Shown: positions 29,254 to 37,652 of the stretch, one piece after another
Layout: each line of letters opens with the position of its first letter
How positions within the stretch are numbered: position 1 is the first letter of the stretch
Assembly: GCA_020355165.1 (NCBI GenBank)
Contig: CP070661.1
Span: forward strand, 2,383,979-2,447,978
Direction: 5' to 3'
From: Burkholderiales bacterium
Lineage (GTDB): Bacteria; Pseudomonadota; Gammaproteobacteria; Burkholderiales; Burkholderiaceae_F
DNA: 64,000 bases
Notes under the pieces: generated by a model
Database searches by the model: none
What the model was told of the DNA's origin: nothing
What the model saw: only the letters and a program-made list of their open reading frames with translations
Program-made: the position numbers and the translations under genes

Positions 29254-30717
29254 CTATTTCTCCGCGCCGAAGACGTCGACGCCATCGAAGCGGCAGGCCG
29301 GACTGGCATGACCGACGCGGATCGCCTGGTTCGGCTCGCCCTTGCCGCAGTACGGCGTGCCCATCACCTCCATGGTCGAGGCATCGCCGACCATCGCGAG
29401 CGAGCGCCAGAAGGTCGCCGAGACGCCGCGGTAGTTGGGATTGCGCACCACCTCGGCCAGCCGGCCGCCGCGGATGCGCTGCCCCCACTCGCAGCCGAAC
29501 TGGAACTTGTTGCGCGAGTCGTCGATCGACCACGAGGCATTGGTCTTCATCAGGATGCCGTCGTCGATCGAGGCGATCATCTCGTCGAGGGTCGAGTTCC
29601 CCGGTTCGACGTTCAGGTTGCTCATGCGGTCGATCGGCGGCCGGTTCCAGCTGCAGCTGCGCGCGGTGGCCACTGCGGGCAGGTCCCGGCGCTGGCCCGC
29701 GGCGCGCTGCTGCGAGGTCGTGCCGCCGAGCGGCCGCAGCAGCAGGCCGTCGCGGATCAGGTACTCGCGGCAGGCCCGGCTTCCCTCGTCGTCGAAGGCG
29801 AAGCTGGCGAACTCCTCGACCCGGGTCGGGTCGAAGGTGACGTTCAGCAGCGTCGAGCCGTACCGGTAGGTGCCGAACATGTCGAGGGTGACGAAGCTGG
29901 TGCCGGCGTAGTTGCGCTCGTCGCCGAGAATGCGGTCGAGCTCGAGCGGGTGGCCGACCGACTCGTGGATCTGCAGCATCATCTGGTCGGGCATCAGCAG
30001 CAGGTCGAACCTGCCGCTCGGGCAGTTCGGTGCGGCCAGCAGCTGCAGGGCCTCCTCGGCGGTGGTGCGGCCGCTGCCGACGAAGCCGGAGCGCTCGATC
30101 ACTTCCAGCCCGCCCTGCTGGCAGTAGCCGTTGTAGCGGCCGCCCCACGAGCGCGTCTGCGTCAGCCCCGCGGTGTGCGCCACCACGTGCAGCGCCGGGA
30201 TCGTGAAGTCGTACTCCTGCAGCGTCTCGCCGCCGTCGATGCCCGTCGTCATCTGTCGGCTGCGCACCGTCCACAGGCTCGCCTCCCAGTCGACGATGCG
30301 CTCGTCGATGCGGCAGGCCTGCGACTCGCGCATCAGCAGGTCGATCCGGTCGGCCGCGCTCAGTGCCAGCGGCTTGCTCGTGGCCGACGCGTAGCCGCCG
30401 CTCGCTCTCGGCAGCTGCGGAGTTCGGTCGAACACGCTGCGGCCGTTCGACAGCCGCGCCCACTGGGCAGCGCGCTCGACCGCCGCGCGCAGGCCGCCGT
30501 CGGACAGATCGCTGGTGGCGGCGTAGCCGATGCCGTCTCCCGCCACCACGGTGACCATCGCGCCGCGGTCGGTCGAGCGGTCGGCCGGCTCGACCACGTC
30601 CTGCCGCACGCGGGTAGTGTGCGAGTGTTCCTCGACCACCCGCAGCGAGGCGTGGTCGAGGTCGGCCGGCACCAGTCGGCGGAATCGCTGGGCAATCGTT
30701 TCGGGGTCGAGGGGCAT
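29254..30717 (-). CDS. TldD/PmbA-family zinc metallopeptidase (catalytic TldD-type subunit)
   Basis: This is the catalytic half of a TldD/TldE-type protease. The 487-residue protein has the zinc motif HESVGH (HExxxH, residues 251-256) and the expected third ligand Cys457 in VMGTPYCGKGEPNQ. The N-terminal domain includes GDGIGYAATSDLSDGGLRAAV, typical of TldD family proteins. Known members cleave small or unfolded peptides, in some cases leader peptides of ribosomally made natural products. I see no precursor gene nearby, so the substrate is unknown. The start codon is followed 3' by the TldE-like gene with a 3-bp gap. Confidence 0.87.
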   Translation of the reverse strand: MPLDPETIAQRFRRLVPADLDHASLRVVEEHSHTTRVRQDVVEPADRSTDRGAMVTVVAGDGIGYAATSDLSDGGLRAAVERAAQWARLSNGRSVFDRTPQLPRASGGYASATSKPLALSAADRIDLLMRESQACRIDERIVDWEASLWTVRSRQMTTGIDGGETLQEYDFTIPALHVVAHTAGLTQTRSWGGRYNGYCQQGGLEVIERSGFVGSGRTTAEEALQLLAAPNCPSGRFDLLLMPDQMMLQIHESVGHPLELDRILGDERNYAGTSFVTLDMFGTYRYGSTLLNVTFDPTRVEEFASFAFDDEGSRACREYLIRDGLLLRPLGGTTSQQRAAGQRRDLPAVATARSCSWNRPPIDRMSNLNVEPGNSTLDEMIASIDDGILMKTNASWSIDDSRNKFQFGCEWGQRIRGGRLAEVVRNPNYRGVSATFWRSLAMVGDASTMEVMGTPYCGKGEPNQAIRVGHASPACRFDGVDVFGAEK

Positions 30718-30790
30718 GGTGATCGGTGCCGGTCAGGATGCGGCTGCAGCACGGCTGCCGCGGCCATCGGGTTAGTCCGCATAACGAAAC

Positions 30791-30823
30791 GCCGCGCCCC
30801 CGTGTACGAATCCAGGGCGCGGC
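30791..30823. repeat. GC-rich inverted repeat upstream of the tldD-like gene
   Basis: GCCGCGCCC (30791-30799) and GGGCGCGGC (30815-30823) are perfect 9-bp arms around a 15-base loop. They lie in the 207-bp divergent gap between the tldD-like and dienelactone hydrolase starts. On the minus strand it is followed by a weakly T-rich stretch (GTTTCGTT), so it could be a leader hairpin of the tldD-like message. A protein-binding site is equally possible. Confidence 0.35.
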
Positions 30824-30924
30824 GACGATAAGGGAACGGATTCTAGCGGCGGCGGGTCTCTTTACTCGGCGGTGCCCATAGCCTGCCGCCGCGCAACGGC
30901 TAACGATCAAGGAGACAGTGCAGG

Positions 30925-31821
30925 ATGAATGGTGTCGACCCACGGCTGCTCGACGACGTCCGCGACGAACTGGACAGCCTGAATCCGAGACTGTCGCTGA
31001 ACCGGCGCGGTTTCGTGCAGACCTCGCTGGCCGCCGGCTTCGCCGCCAGCGTCCTCCCGGTGAAGGCGCAGGCGATGATCGTGACCGACGGGCAGGGACT
31101 GACCGCGGGCGAGGTGAAGATCCCGACCAGAGGCGGCGCGATGCCGGCCTACCGCGCCATGCCGGCCGGCAGCAAGGCACTGGACGTGGTGCTGGTGGTG
31201 CAGGAGATCTTCGGCGTGCACGAGCACATCAGGGACGTGTGCCGGCGGCTGGCCAAGGCCGGCTATCTGGCGGTTGCGCCCGAGCTCTATGCGCGCCAGG
31301 GCGAGCCGAGCAAGTACACCGACATCCCGAAGCTGGTCCGCGAGATCGTCGCCAAGGTGCCCGACGCGCAGGTCATGGCGGACCTCGATGCCGCTGCCGA
31401 CTGGGCGATGAACAACGGGGGAGATGGCGGAGACCTGGCGATCACCGGCTTCTGCTGGGGTGGACGCATCGTCTGGATGTACGCGGCCCACAACCCGAAG
31501 CTGGCAACCGGCGTCGCCTGGTACGGCCCGGTGGCGCGCGCCTATCACCCGGGCGACAAGGCGGCGCTCGACGTCGCGGCGTCGATCAGGCAGCCGATGC
31601 TGGGCCTGTACGGCGCCGCCGACGGCGGCATTCCCAATGACACGGTCGAGAAGATGCGGGCGGCGCTGAAGGCGGCAGGCAACACGGCCTCCGAGATCAT
31701 CCTCTATCCGGATACCCCGCACGCCTTCCACGCCGACTACCGTCCGAGCTACCGCAAGCAGGCGGCCGAGGACGGCTGGAAGCGCATGCTGGCCTGGTTC
31801 AGGGCGCACGGCGTCGGCTGA
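30925..31821 (+). CDS. Tat-exported dienelactone hydrolase family protein
   Basis: This is an alpha/beta hydrolase of the carboxymethylenebutenolidase family. The 298-residue protein has a twin-arginine signal (NRRGF at 26-30, hydrophobic run, cleavage near KAQA at 50), so it should work in the periplasm after folding in the cytoplasm. The catalytic triad is visible as Cys177 (GFCWGG), Asp233 (AADGG) and His266 (TPHAFH), the Cys nucleophile being the DLH hallmark. GGAG lies 11 bases before ATG. The true substrate may be any lactone or ester. It is followed by a strong terminator. Confidence 0.9.
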   Translation: MNGVDPRLLDDVRDELDSLNPRLSLNRRGFVQTSLAAGFAASVLPVKAQAMIVTDGQGLTAGEVKIPTRGGAMPAYRAMPAGSKALDVVLVVQEIFGVHEHIRDVCRRLAKAGYLAVAPELYARQGEPSKYTDIPKLVREIVAKVPDAQVMADLDAAADWAMNNGGDGGDLAITGFCWGGRIVWMYAAHNPKLATGVAWYGPVARAYHPGDKAALDVAASIRQPMLGLYGAADGGIPNDTVEKMRAALKAAGNTASEIILYPDTPHAFHADYRPSYRKQAAEDGWKRMLAWFRAHGVG

Positions 31822-31844
31822 CGGCCTCACCGGCCCGGTCCGTA

Positions 31845-31876
31845 ACGGCCGCGCGGTGCGCGGCCGTTTTGCGTTT
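31845..31876 (+). terminator. rho-independent terminator after the dienelactone hydrolase gene
   Basis: ACGGCCGCGC (31845-31854) pairs perfectly with GCGCGGCCGT (31858-31867) around a GGT loop and is followed by TTTGCGTTT. The 10-bp stem plus T-rich tail starts 24 bp after the stop codon. It is one of the few classical intrinsic terminators in this GC-rich window. Confidence 0.8.
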
Positions 31877-31929
31877 GGCCGGCTCGCCTCGGTGGCTCTG
31901 CTAGCCTGACGAGCGCCCGCACACCGGTC

Positions 31930-32709
31930 ATGGAAACGCTCAGCTGGATCGTCATCGCCAACGTCCTGTCGACGGTGGTGTCGATCGCGCTCGCCGCCTG
32001 GCTGAGCTTCCGTTTTCTGAGCACGCTGGTCGACCGGCTGGTCTGCGTCTCGGCGGGGCTGTTGCTGACGGTTGCCTTCACGCGCCTGCTGCCGGAGGCG
32101 CTGGAAAGCGGCCTGCCGGCGCAGCGGCTGGGCTGGGTGCTGCTGGCCGGCATCCTCGGTTTCTTCCTGCTCGAGAAGCTGGCGCTGATCCACCACACGC
32201 ACCATCACGAGGGCGACGAGCATCAGCATCACCACGGTCACGACGCGCACGAGGCGCGCCGCGGCGGCATCCCGATCCTGGTCGGCGATGCGTTCCACAA
32301 CTTCGCCGACGGCGTGGTGATCGCGGCCGCCTTCATGGTCGACTGGCGTGCCGGCGTGCTGGCCACCGCGGCGGTCATGGCGCACGAGATCCCGCACGAG
32401 GTCGGCGACTTCATGATCCTGCTGAACGCCGGCATGAGCAGGCGGCGCGCCTTCGTCTTCAACCTGATTTCCGGCAGCTCGGCGGTTGCCGGCGGCGTGG
32501 TCGGCTACTTCGTGCTCGACACGATGGAACAACTGCTGCCGTACGCGCTGCTGCTGGCGGCGGCGAGCTTCATCTACATCGCGCTGTCCGACCTGCTGCC
32601 GGAAATGATGAGGCGCTCGCGGCTGGCGCAGTCACTGCCGCAGGTGGCGCTGGTGCTGGTCGGCGTGGCGATCGCGGCGGCCATCGGCGCCGCCCTGCAC
32701 TCGCACTGA
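31930..32709 (+). CDS. ZIP-family divalent metal transporter
   Basis: This inner-membrane carrier probably moves Zn2+, Fe2+ or related ions into the cytoplasm. The 259-residue protein has about eight hydrophobic segments. A cytoplasmic His-rich loop at about residues 90-110 (HHTHHHEGDEHQHHHGHDAH) can bind metal. It has the ZIP helix motifs GDAFHNFADGVVIAAAF and AHEIPHEVGDF, where the His, Asn, Asp and Glu residues form the transport site. It is convergent with the sulfurtransferase gene, two bases apart. Metal specificity cannot be read from sequence. Confidence 0.93.
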   Translation: METLSWIVIANVLSTVVSIALAAWLSFRFLSTLVDRLVCVSAGLLLTVAFTRLLPEALESGLPAQRLGWVLLAGILGFFLLEKLALIHHTHHHEGDEHQHHHGHDAHEARRGGIPILVGDAFHNFADGVVIAAAFMVDWRAGVLATAAVMAHEIPHEVGDFMILLNAGMSRRRAFVFNLISGSSAVAGGVVGYFVLDTMEQLLPYALLLAAASFIYIALSDLLPEMMRRSRLAQSLPQVALVLVGVAIAAAIGAALHSH

Positions 32710-32711
32710 AC

Positions 32712-33560
32712 CTAGGGCGCGGCGCCGGTGGCCACCGGCCGCGACGGGTCGGCGATCCATTCGCTCCACGAGCCGGCATACAGGCGCGCGCCCGGCAGCC
32801 CTGCGATGTGCATGGCGAGCAGATGGTGGCAGGCGGCGATGCCGGAACCGCATTGCGCCACCAGCTGCTCCGGCGCGCGGCCGGCAAGGAGCTGCTCGTA
32901 CTCGGCGCGCAGCTGGCCGGCGGGCTTGAAGCGGCCATCGGCGAGATTGGCCGGCCAGAAGCGGTTGACGGCACCGGGAATGTGGCCGGCCACCGGGTCG
33001 ATCGGCTCCTCCCGCCCCTGGTAGCGCTCGGGTGCGCGCGCATCGACCAGCAGGCAGCTGCGGCTCGCCAGCAGCTGCTGCAGTTCGTTCGCCGAAACGA
33101 CGTCCTCGAGGCTGCTGCCGGCGGTGAAACGGCCGGGCGGGCGCGCCGGCGGCTCGATGCTGGACCGTCCGGTCTCCGCCTGCCAGGCCAGCCAGCCGCC
33201 GTCGAGCAGCGCGACCCGTTCGTGGCCGAGCCAGCGCGCCAGCCACCACAGCCGCCCCGCGAACTGGCCGCCGGAGGCGTCGTAGGCGACGATCTGGCTG
33301 TCGTTGCTGATGCCCCAGGCGGCAAACTTCGCCGCCAGCTGCGCGCGGTCGGGCAGCGGATGGCGGCCGCTGGTGCCGGTCTTGGGCCCCGCCAGGTCCT
33401 CGTCGATGCTGGCGAACTGGGCGCCGGGGATGTGCCCCTCGGCGTACTGTCGGCGGCCGAGGCCGACGTCGGTCAGGTCGTGCCGGCAGTCGAAGACGCA
33501 CCAGTCGGCGTCGAACAGATGCGCCTGCAGTTCTTCCACGCTGACCAGCGATGTGCTCAT
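32712..33560 (-). CDS. sseA: two-domain sulfurtransferase (3-mercaptopyruvate sulfurtransferase type)
   Basis: This enzyme transfers sulfane sulfur to thiols or cyanide. The 282-residue protein has two rhodanese domains. The first is inactive (DASG at the loop position, VAYDASGGQFAGR). The second has the catalytic Cys237 in CGSGIAAC. The CGSG(V/I) loop is typical of 3-mercaptopyruvate sulfurtransferase, whereas thiosulfate sulfurtransferases have CRxGV. The usual VT after CGSG is IA here. Its ATG overlaps the stop of the EamA transporter gene by four bases, so the two are coupled. Confidence 0.88.
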   Translation of the reverse strand: MSTSLVSVEELQAHLFDADWCVFDCRHDLTDVGLGRRQYAEGHIPGAQFASIDEDLAGPKTGTSGRHPLPDRAQLAAKFAAWGISNDSQIVAYDASGGQFAGRLWWLARWLGHERVALLDGGWLAWQAETGRSSIEPPARPPGRFTAGSSLEDVVSANELQQLLASRSCLLVDARAPERYQGREEPIDPVAGHIPGAVNRFWPANLADGRFKPAGQLRAEYEQLLAGRAPEQLVAQCGSGIAACHHLLAMHIAGLPGARLYAGSWSEWIADPSRPVATGAAP

Positions 33561-34447
33561 CGGATGTCCACCGAAACAGGGTTGTCGATATGGGGGCGCG
33601 GCCGTCGCTGCGCGAGCCAGGTGGCCAGCGCGCCGCTGCCGATGATGATCGCCATGCCGACCCAGCCGGCCAGCGTGATCTGGTCGGCGAAGACGATCAC
33701 GCCGAGCGTGGCCGAGAAGACGATCGCCGAGTATTGCAGGCTGGCGGTGAGCAGCGCATGGCCGAGCGAGTAGGCGCGGGTCATCGCCAGCTGCGCCAGC
33801 AGGGCGACGATCCCCACCGCGGCCAGCAGCAGCGCGCCGGCGGGTGTGTGCTCGGTGAAGCCGGTCAGCAGGCTGCCGGCGCAGCCGATTACCAGCACCG
33901 ACAGCGAGAAGTAGAACACGATCCGCCATTCCGGCTCGCCCTGCCGGGCGAGGTCGCGCACGTACCAGTAGGCGGTCGCCGACAGCAACCCGGACAGCAG
34001 GCCGCCGGCGGCGCCGAGCCACTGCCCGGCACTGAAGCGCGGCTGCAGCACCAGCGCCACGCCGACGAACCCGAGCGCCACCGCCAGCATCAGCGGCAGG
34101 TTGAGCGGCCGTCGCGCGCGCAGGGCCGCACCGACGACGAATGTGGCAAGGAACAGCGAGGAGGTGTAGTTCAGCGCCGTGGCCGCGCCGAGCGGCAGCG
34201 TCGAGGCGGCGAAGAACCACAGGCTCAGCGCCGCCGTGCCGACGGCGCCGCGGCGGAAGTGCGTCCACGGGATCGGCGTGCCGATCGGCCGTCGCGTGAA
34301 GTAGGCGTACCCGGCCAGTGCGATCACCCCAGTCAGCCCCCGGTACAGCACGATCTCGGCGATGTGGTAGCGGGCAGCCGCCAGCTTGACACACGCGCCC
34401 AGCAGGGCGAACAGGGCCGAGGCGACCAGCATCCACAGCGATTGCAT
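33557..34447 (-). CDS. EamA/DMT-family transporter
   Basis: This is a ten-helix inner-membrane metabolite exporter of unknown substrate. The 296-residue protein is almost entirely hydrophobic, with two EamA repeats (about residues 5-140 and 150-280). It has typical features such as MLVASALFALLGACVKLAA, LYRGLTGVIALAGY and ALNYTSSLFLATFVVGAALRARR. It is the first gene of a two-gene unit with the sulfurtransferase. An inverted repeat lies seven bases upstream of its start codon. Confidence 0.9.
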   Translation of the reverse strand: MQSLWMLVASALFALLGACVKLAAARYHIAEIVLYRGLTGVIALAGYAYFTRRPIGTPIPWTHFRRGAVGTAALSLWFFAASTLPLGAATALNYTSSLFLATFVVGAALRARRPLNLPLMLAVALGFVGVALVLQPRFSAGQWLGAAGGLLSGLLSATAYWYVRDLARQGEPEWRIVFYFSLSVLVIGCAGSLLTGFTEHTPAGALLLAAVGIVALLAQLAMTRAYSLGHALLTASLQYSAIVFSATLGVIVFADQITLAGWVGMAIIIGSGALATWLAQRRPRPHIDNPVSVDIR

Positions 34448-34453
34448 AGACGG

Positions 34454-34497
34454 TGCAGTGTATCGGGCCGCCTTCGGGCGTGGGCCCGGTCACTGCA
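34454..34497. repeat. imperfect 44-bp inverted repeat before the EamA gene
   Basis: TGCAGTG (34454-34460) and CACTGCA (34491-34497) are perfect outer arms, and GGGCC (34465-34469) and GGCCC (34483-34487) perfect inner arms. The structure begins seven bases upstream of the EamA start codon. No T-run follows on the minus strand, so it is unlikely to end the pilin operon. It could be an operator or an mRNA hairpin hiding the ribosome-binding region. Confidence 0.4.
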
Positions 34498-34614
34498 TCC
34501 TCGGCCATCGAATCGCGACGGCGCCGCGATGGTCGCCTGGCGGCGGTCGGTCGCGCCGCGTTCGCCTGCATCCGGTTTCGGCGCGGGATGCGCGCCCGGC
34601 AGCCCGGCGCCCGA

Positions 34615-36258
34615 TCAGAACATCGGCATTGCCGAGGTGGTGCTGTACTCCGGCTCGGCACTGGTGAATCCGCCGTTGCCGCCAGCACCGCCTCCATTGG
34701 TACCCGACAGCGCGCCGCCGCCGCCGCCGGCATCGGTCTGGTGCACCGTCGTGTTCACGTTGGTGTACTTGCCAATGGCGGGGTTGGCGGCACTGTCGGT
34801 CGGGCAGCTGCGGTTGCCGCTGATCACGACGTAGTTCTGGTTGTCGAGCGCACCGGTCACGCCGCGGTAGTACAGCGGGTGTTCGCTGTTCGACACCTGG
34901 CCGTCGGCGACGTAGTCACCGGTGTAGCGGCACAGCTTGAAGGCGCCGTTGGCCTCGCCGAGGAACCAGCCGCCGACCGGTGCGATCCTGAACTTGCCCC
35001 ACCAGCGGTTCGGCGTCGCCGGATTGTTGTCGTCGTACGGGGTCACGATGCAGGTGTAGGCGACGAAAGTGGACAGTTCGTCGTCATACCCGGGCGGCGC
35101 GGTCTCCTGCTGGGGGATGATGATCTGCTGAACCTGGGTCACGGTCGAAGGCAGCGTGCCGCCCGAAACGGAGCCGTCGGCGGCATCCTGCGCGTAGCTC
35201 AGCGAGTTGCCCGACGCCGAGAGCAGCCGGAACACGCCGTTGAAGCTGACGTTGGCCGGGCTGTTGACCGAAACGAACTGGCCGGCGCTGAAGCCATGGT
35301 TGCCGGACGTGGTGACGGTGACGACCTTGCCGGCGCGCGTGGCGCTGCTGATGTTGCGCGGTGCCGCGATGTTGCCGGCGCTGACCGTCTTCTGGCGCTG
35401 GGTGAAGCAGGCGCCGCCCGCGCCCACGTAGGTGTCGACCAGCGCGTCGAGTTCCTTGGCCGGGCCGACCGGATTGACGAAGTCGCTCAGGCTGAAGCTG
35501 CCGAGGACGAAGCGGATGTAGCCCGACAGCAGGTAGCGCTTGACCTCGTACTCGGTGCAGGACGTGCCGTCGTCGTAGACCGCGTCGAAGCTGACCGCCG
35601 TGCCTTCGCGCAGCGCCCCGGTGCACTCGCCCAGCACCACGCCGGTCGTGTTGTCGAAGACGAAGAACCGGCCGCCGGCGCCCGGTGGCGAGAAACCGCT
35701 CTTTTCTCCGCCCAGGCTGACTGCCGGGTACGGAATGTCGAGGCTGCGGTTCTTCGGCGAGCGCGGCTTGATCGGGCCGGGACCGACCGCCAGGGTGCCG
35801 ATGCTGCCGGCGTCCGAGCGGGCGATGACCGACCGCAGCGACACGTTCTGGACCTGGTCCGTTCGGTCTGTCCAGCGGACCTCGACCCGTATCCACTTCT
35901 GCGGGTCGGTCCCGTTGCCGGCGACCGTCCACGTGCGCGTATACGAAGTGCTGGTGACGTAGTCGCCGTTGGCCCTGTCGATGGTGTCGCTGCCGCTGAC
36001 CACGTCGTCGGTGTAGTCGAACCGGTTGCCGACGCCGTCCGCGGCAACCTGCTCGAACGCCCGCAGTTCCTCCATCTTCAGCTGCGCCAGCCGCACGGCC
36101 TCGGTCCGCTGCTTCGCCAGATCCGAGCTGTTCGAAAGCGAGACGTAGAAGGTGGCGACGGCCATCATGCCGAAGGCGGTCACCAGCAGCGACGTCAGCC
36201 CCTCGATCAGCGAGAAGCCGAGCTGCCGGCGCAGTGCTGGCGGTGTCGTTGCGTACAT
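34615..36258 (-). CDS. oversized PilV-like minor pilin
   Basis: This is a predicted type IV pilus tip/minor subunit. The 547-residue protein begins with a class III signal, GFSLIEGLTSLLVTAFGMM (cleavage after Gly14), and the PilV-like helix FYVSLSNSSDLAKQRTEAVRLAQLKMEELRAF. A PilV-type stretch follows (RVEVRWTDRTDQVQNVSL). It is about three times the usual PilV length. Residues 300-378 form a separate beta-rich module (TSGNHGFSAGQFVSVNS...NGVFRLLS...SVSGGTL). Cysteines are scattered through the C-terminal half, and a Gly-rich segment (511-530) precedes the end. GAGG lies upstream of ATG. It is the last gene of the operon. Confidence 0.82.
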   Translation of the reverse strand: MYATTPPALRRQLGFSLIEGLTSLLVTAFGMMAVATFYVSLSNSSDLAKQRTEAVRLAQLKMEELRAFEQVAADGVGNRFDYTDDVVSGSDTIDRANGDYVTSTSYTRTWTVAGNGTDPQKWIRVEVRWTDRTDQVQNVSLRSVIARSDAGSIGTLAVGPGPIKPRSPKNRSLDIPYPAVSLGGEKSGFSPPGAGGRFFVFDNTTGVVLGECTGALREGTAVSFDAVYDDGTSCTEYEVKRYLLSGYIRFVLGSFSLSDFVNPVGPAKELDALVDTYVGAGGACFTQRQKTVSAGNIAAPRNISSATRAGKVVTVTTSGNHGFSAGQFVSVNSPANVSFNGVFRLLSASGNSLSYAQDAADGSVSGGTLPSTVTQVQQIIIPQQETAPPGYDDELSTFVAYTCIVTPYDDNNPATPNRWWGKFRIAPVGGWFLGEANGAFKLCRYTGDYVADGQVSNSEHPLYYRGVTGALDNQNYVVISGNRSCPTDSAANPAIGKYTNVNTTVHQTDAGGGGGALSGTNGGGAGGNGGFTSAEPEYSTTSAMPMF

Positions 36259-36289
36259 TGCAGGTCCTCGGCTCCGGTGGTGCGCCCGC

Positions 36290-37645
36290 TTAGAACGGGG
36301 TCTCCTTGTCGCGCCAGCTGCCCGGCACCCGCACGACGAGGCCGGTTCCCTGGCCGGCGAAGAAGATGTGCGGCGAATAGATGAGGTCGAGCGTGCCGGA
36401 ACCCTTGTTGAAGTCGCCGCGCGTGACGAAGCTGCCGAACACCTTGGCCGTGCCGCTGCCGGCGTAGTCCCAGTTCTCGAGCGCCGTCGCCGTGGCCACG
36501 TAGAACATCCCGTAGGCGGTGATGTTTCCCCTCAGCTCGAGCGACGACGAGCCGGCCAGCGTGATCGGCCGGCTTGCCGTGCCGAGCGTTCCGGCCGAGG
36601 GAATCGTGCTGTTGCTGAAGGACACCGCGGTGTCGGCCCAGAACTGCGTGACTCCGCGGTCGTAGGCCGAGGCCACCGCGCCGCCGCAGTTGTTGCCGGC
36701 GACGCATGAGGTGCAGCGCTCGCGCGTGCCGCACGAGCCGCTGGTGATCAGCCAGGTCAGCGGGCTCGCCTGGTATTCGGCCGGCGTCTGGCCGAAGAAG
36801 CTCTGGAAGTAGAGCTCGCCGCTCGAATCCGCATTGGCCAGCGTGTTCAGCGACGGGTCGTTGTCGAGGATCGACGCGCGCGGCGGCGTCCCGGGCAGGG
36901 TGGTGACGTTGGTCCCCATGCCGAGCTCGACCGAAGTGCCCGAGTTGATGGTGACGCCGTTGCTCTCGGTGTCGAGGTTGATCACGTTCAGGTTGCCGCC
37001 GGTGACCGCCGAGGAGCCGGCGATGAGGCCGGCGCCGGGTCCGTGCGGGAACTTCGGCCGCACCTTGATCAGCGAGCGAACGACCGCCACCCCGTCCGGG
37101 GTCGCCGACGAGCCCGGATCACAGGGCGCGCCCTGGTTGGTGCATCCGTACGACATGACCTCGACCGTGGTCGGGTCGCCGCCCACCGGATTGAACTGGA
37201 CCGTGAAGCGCGGATCGGCGGCATTGCCGAGCACCGGCGCGGTGCCGCTGACCGGGCAGCTGCAGGTGGTCGTGCCGTCGGCCGCGACGCTGCAGCCGGG
37301 CCGCGGCGGGTTGGTGGTGACGATCGTGAAGCTGACCGGCTCGGTGGCGCTCGGCGCCAGGTAGCGGTCGCGGAAGCTCTGCGTTCCGCTGCCGGTCGCA
37401 CACGACGGCGAGGCGCCGATGAAGATCTCCTCGTTCAGACGGGCGACTGCCCACTCGAGCCCCGCTTCCGCCATCTCGAAGGCGCGTGTCGAGCGGTACT
37501 GGTTGGCCGAGGTCTTCTGCTCGAAGATCAGCCCGCGGTTGGCGTAGAAGGCCACCACCGACATGCCGAAGACCAGCACCAGCGAAATCACCAGGGTCGC
37601 GGCGCCTCGCTGGCAGCCTGCTGGTTTGATGTCCTTCGCTGTCAT
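36290..37645 (-). CDS. pilX: oversized PilX-family minor pilin assembly protein
   Basis: This minor pilin-like protein is needed in related systems for pilus assembly and adhesion. The 451-residue protein has the PilX N-terminus (CQRGAATLVISLVLVFGMSVVAFYANRG, no GFTLIE glutamate pattern). The amphipathic helix RSTRAFEMAEAGLEWAVARLNEEI follows. Typical PilX proteins are about 160-200 residues. Here about 250 extra residues follow, rich in Ser, Thr, Gly and Asn with beta-helix-like stretches (SSLELRGNITAYGMFYV) and cysteine pairs (CGTRERCTSCVAGNNCGG). It starts seven bases after pilW. Strong N-terminal family call; the C-terminal region is not recognised. Confidence 0.83.
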   Translation of the reverse strand: MTAKDIKPAGCQRGAATLVISLVLVFGMSVVAFYANRGLIFEQKTSANQYRSTRAFEMAEAGLEWAVARLNEEIFIGASPSCATGSGTQSFRDRYLAPSATEPVSFTIVTTNPPRPGCSVAADGTTTCSCPVSGTAPVLGNAADPRFTVQFNPVGGDPTTVEVMSYGCTNQGAPCDPGSSATPDGVAVVRSLIKVRPKFPHGPGAGLIAGSSAVTGGNLNVINLDTESNGVTINSGTSVELGMGTNVTTLPGTPPRASILDNDPSLNTLANADSSGELYFQSFFGQTPAEYQASPLTWLITSGSCGTRERCTSCVAGNNCGGAVASAYDRGVTQFWADTAVSFSNSTIPSAGTLGTASRPITLAGSSSLELRGNITAYGMFYVATATALENWDYAGSGTAKVFGSFVTRGDFNKGSGTLDLIYSPHIFFAGQGTGLVVRVPGSWRDKETPF

Positions 37646-37652
37646 GGCTGGC

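Noticed and set aside
30791-30823. tRNA-like or riboswitch-like structure upstream of the tldD-like gene
   Set aside because: Only one stem is convincing; there is no GGTTCGAAT-type T-loop, anticodon arm or known aptamer core.
27069-31000. Ribosomal-peptide precursor for the TldD/TldE pair
   Set aside because: I searched for a short ORF with a ribosome-binding site and leader-like composition around the pair and found none.
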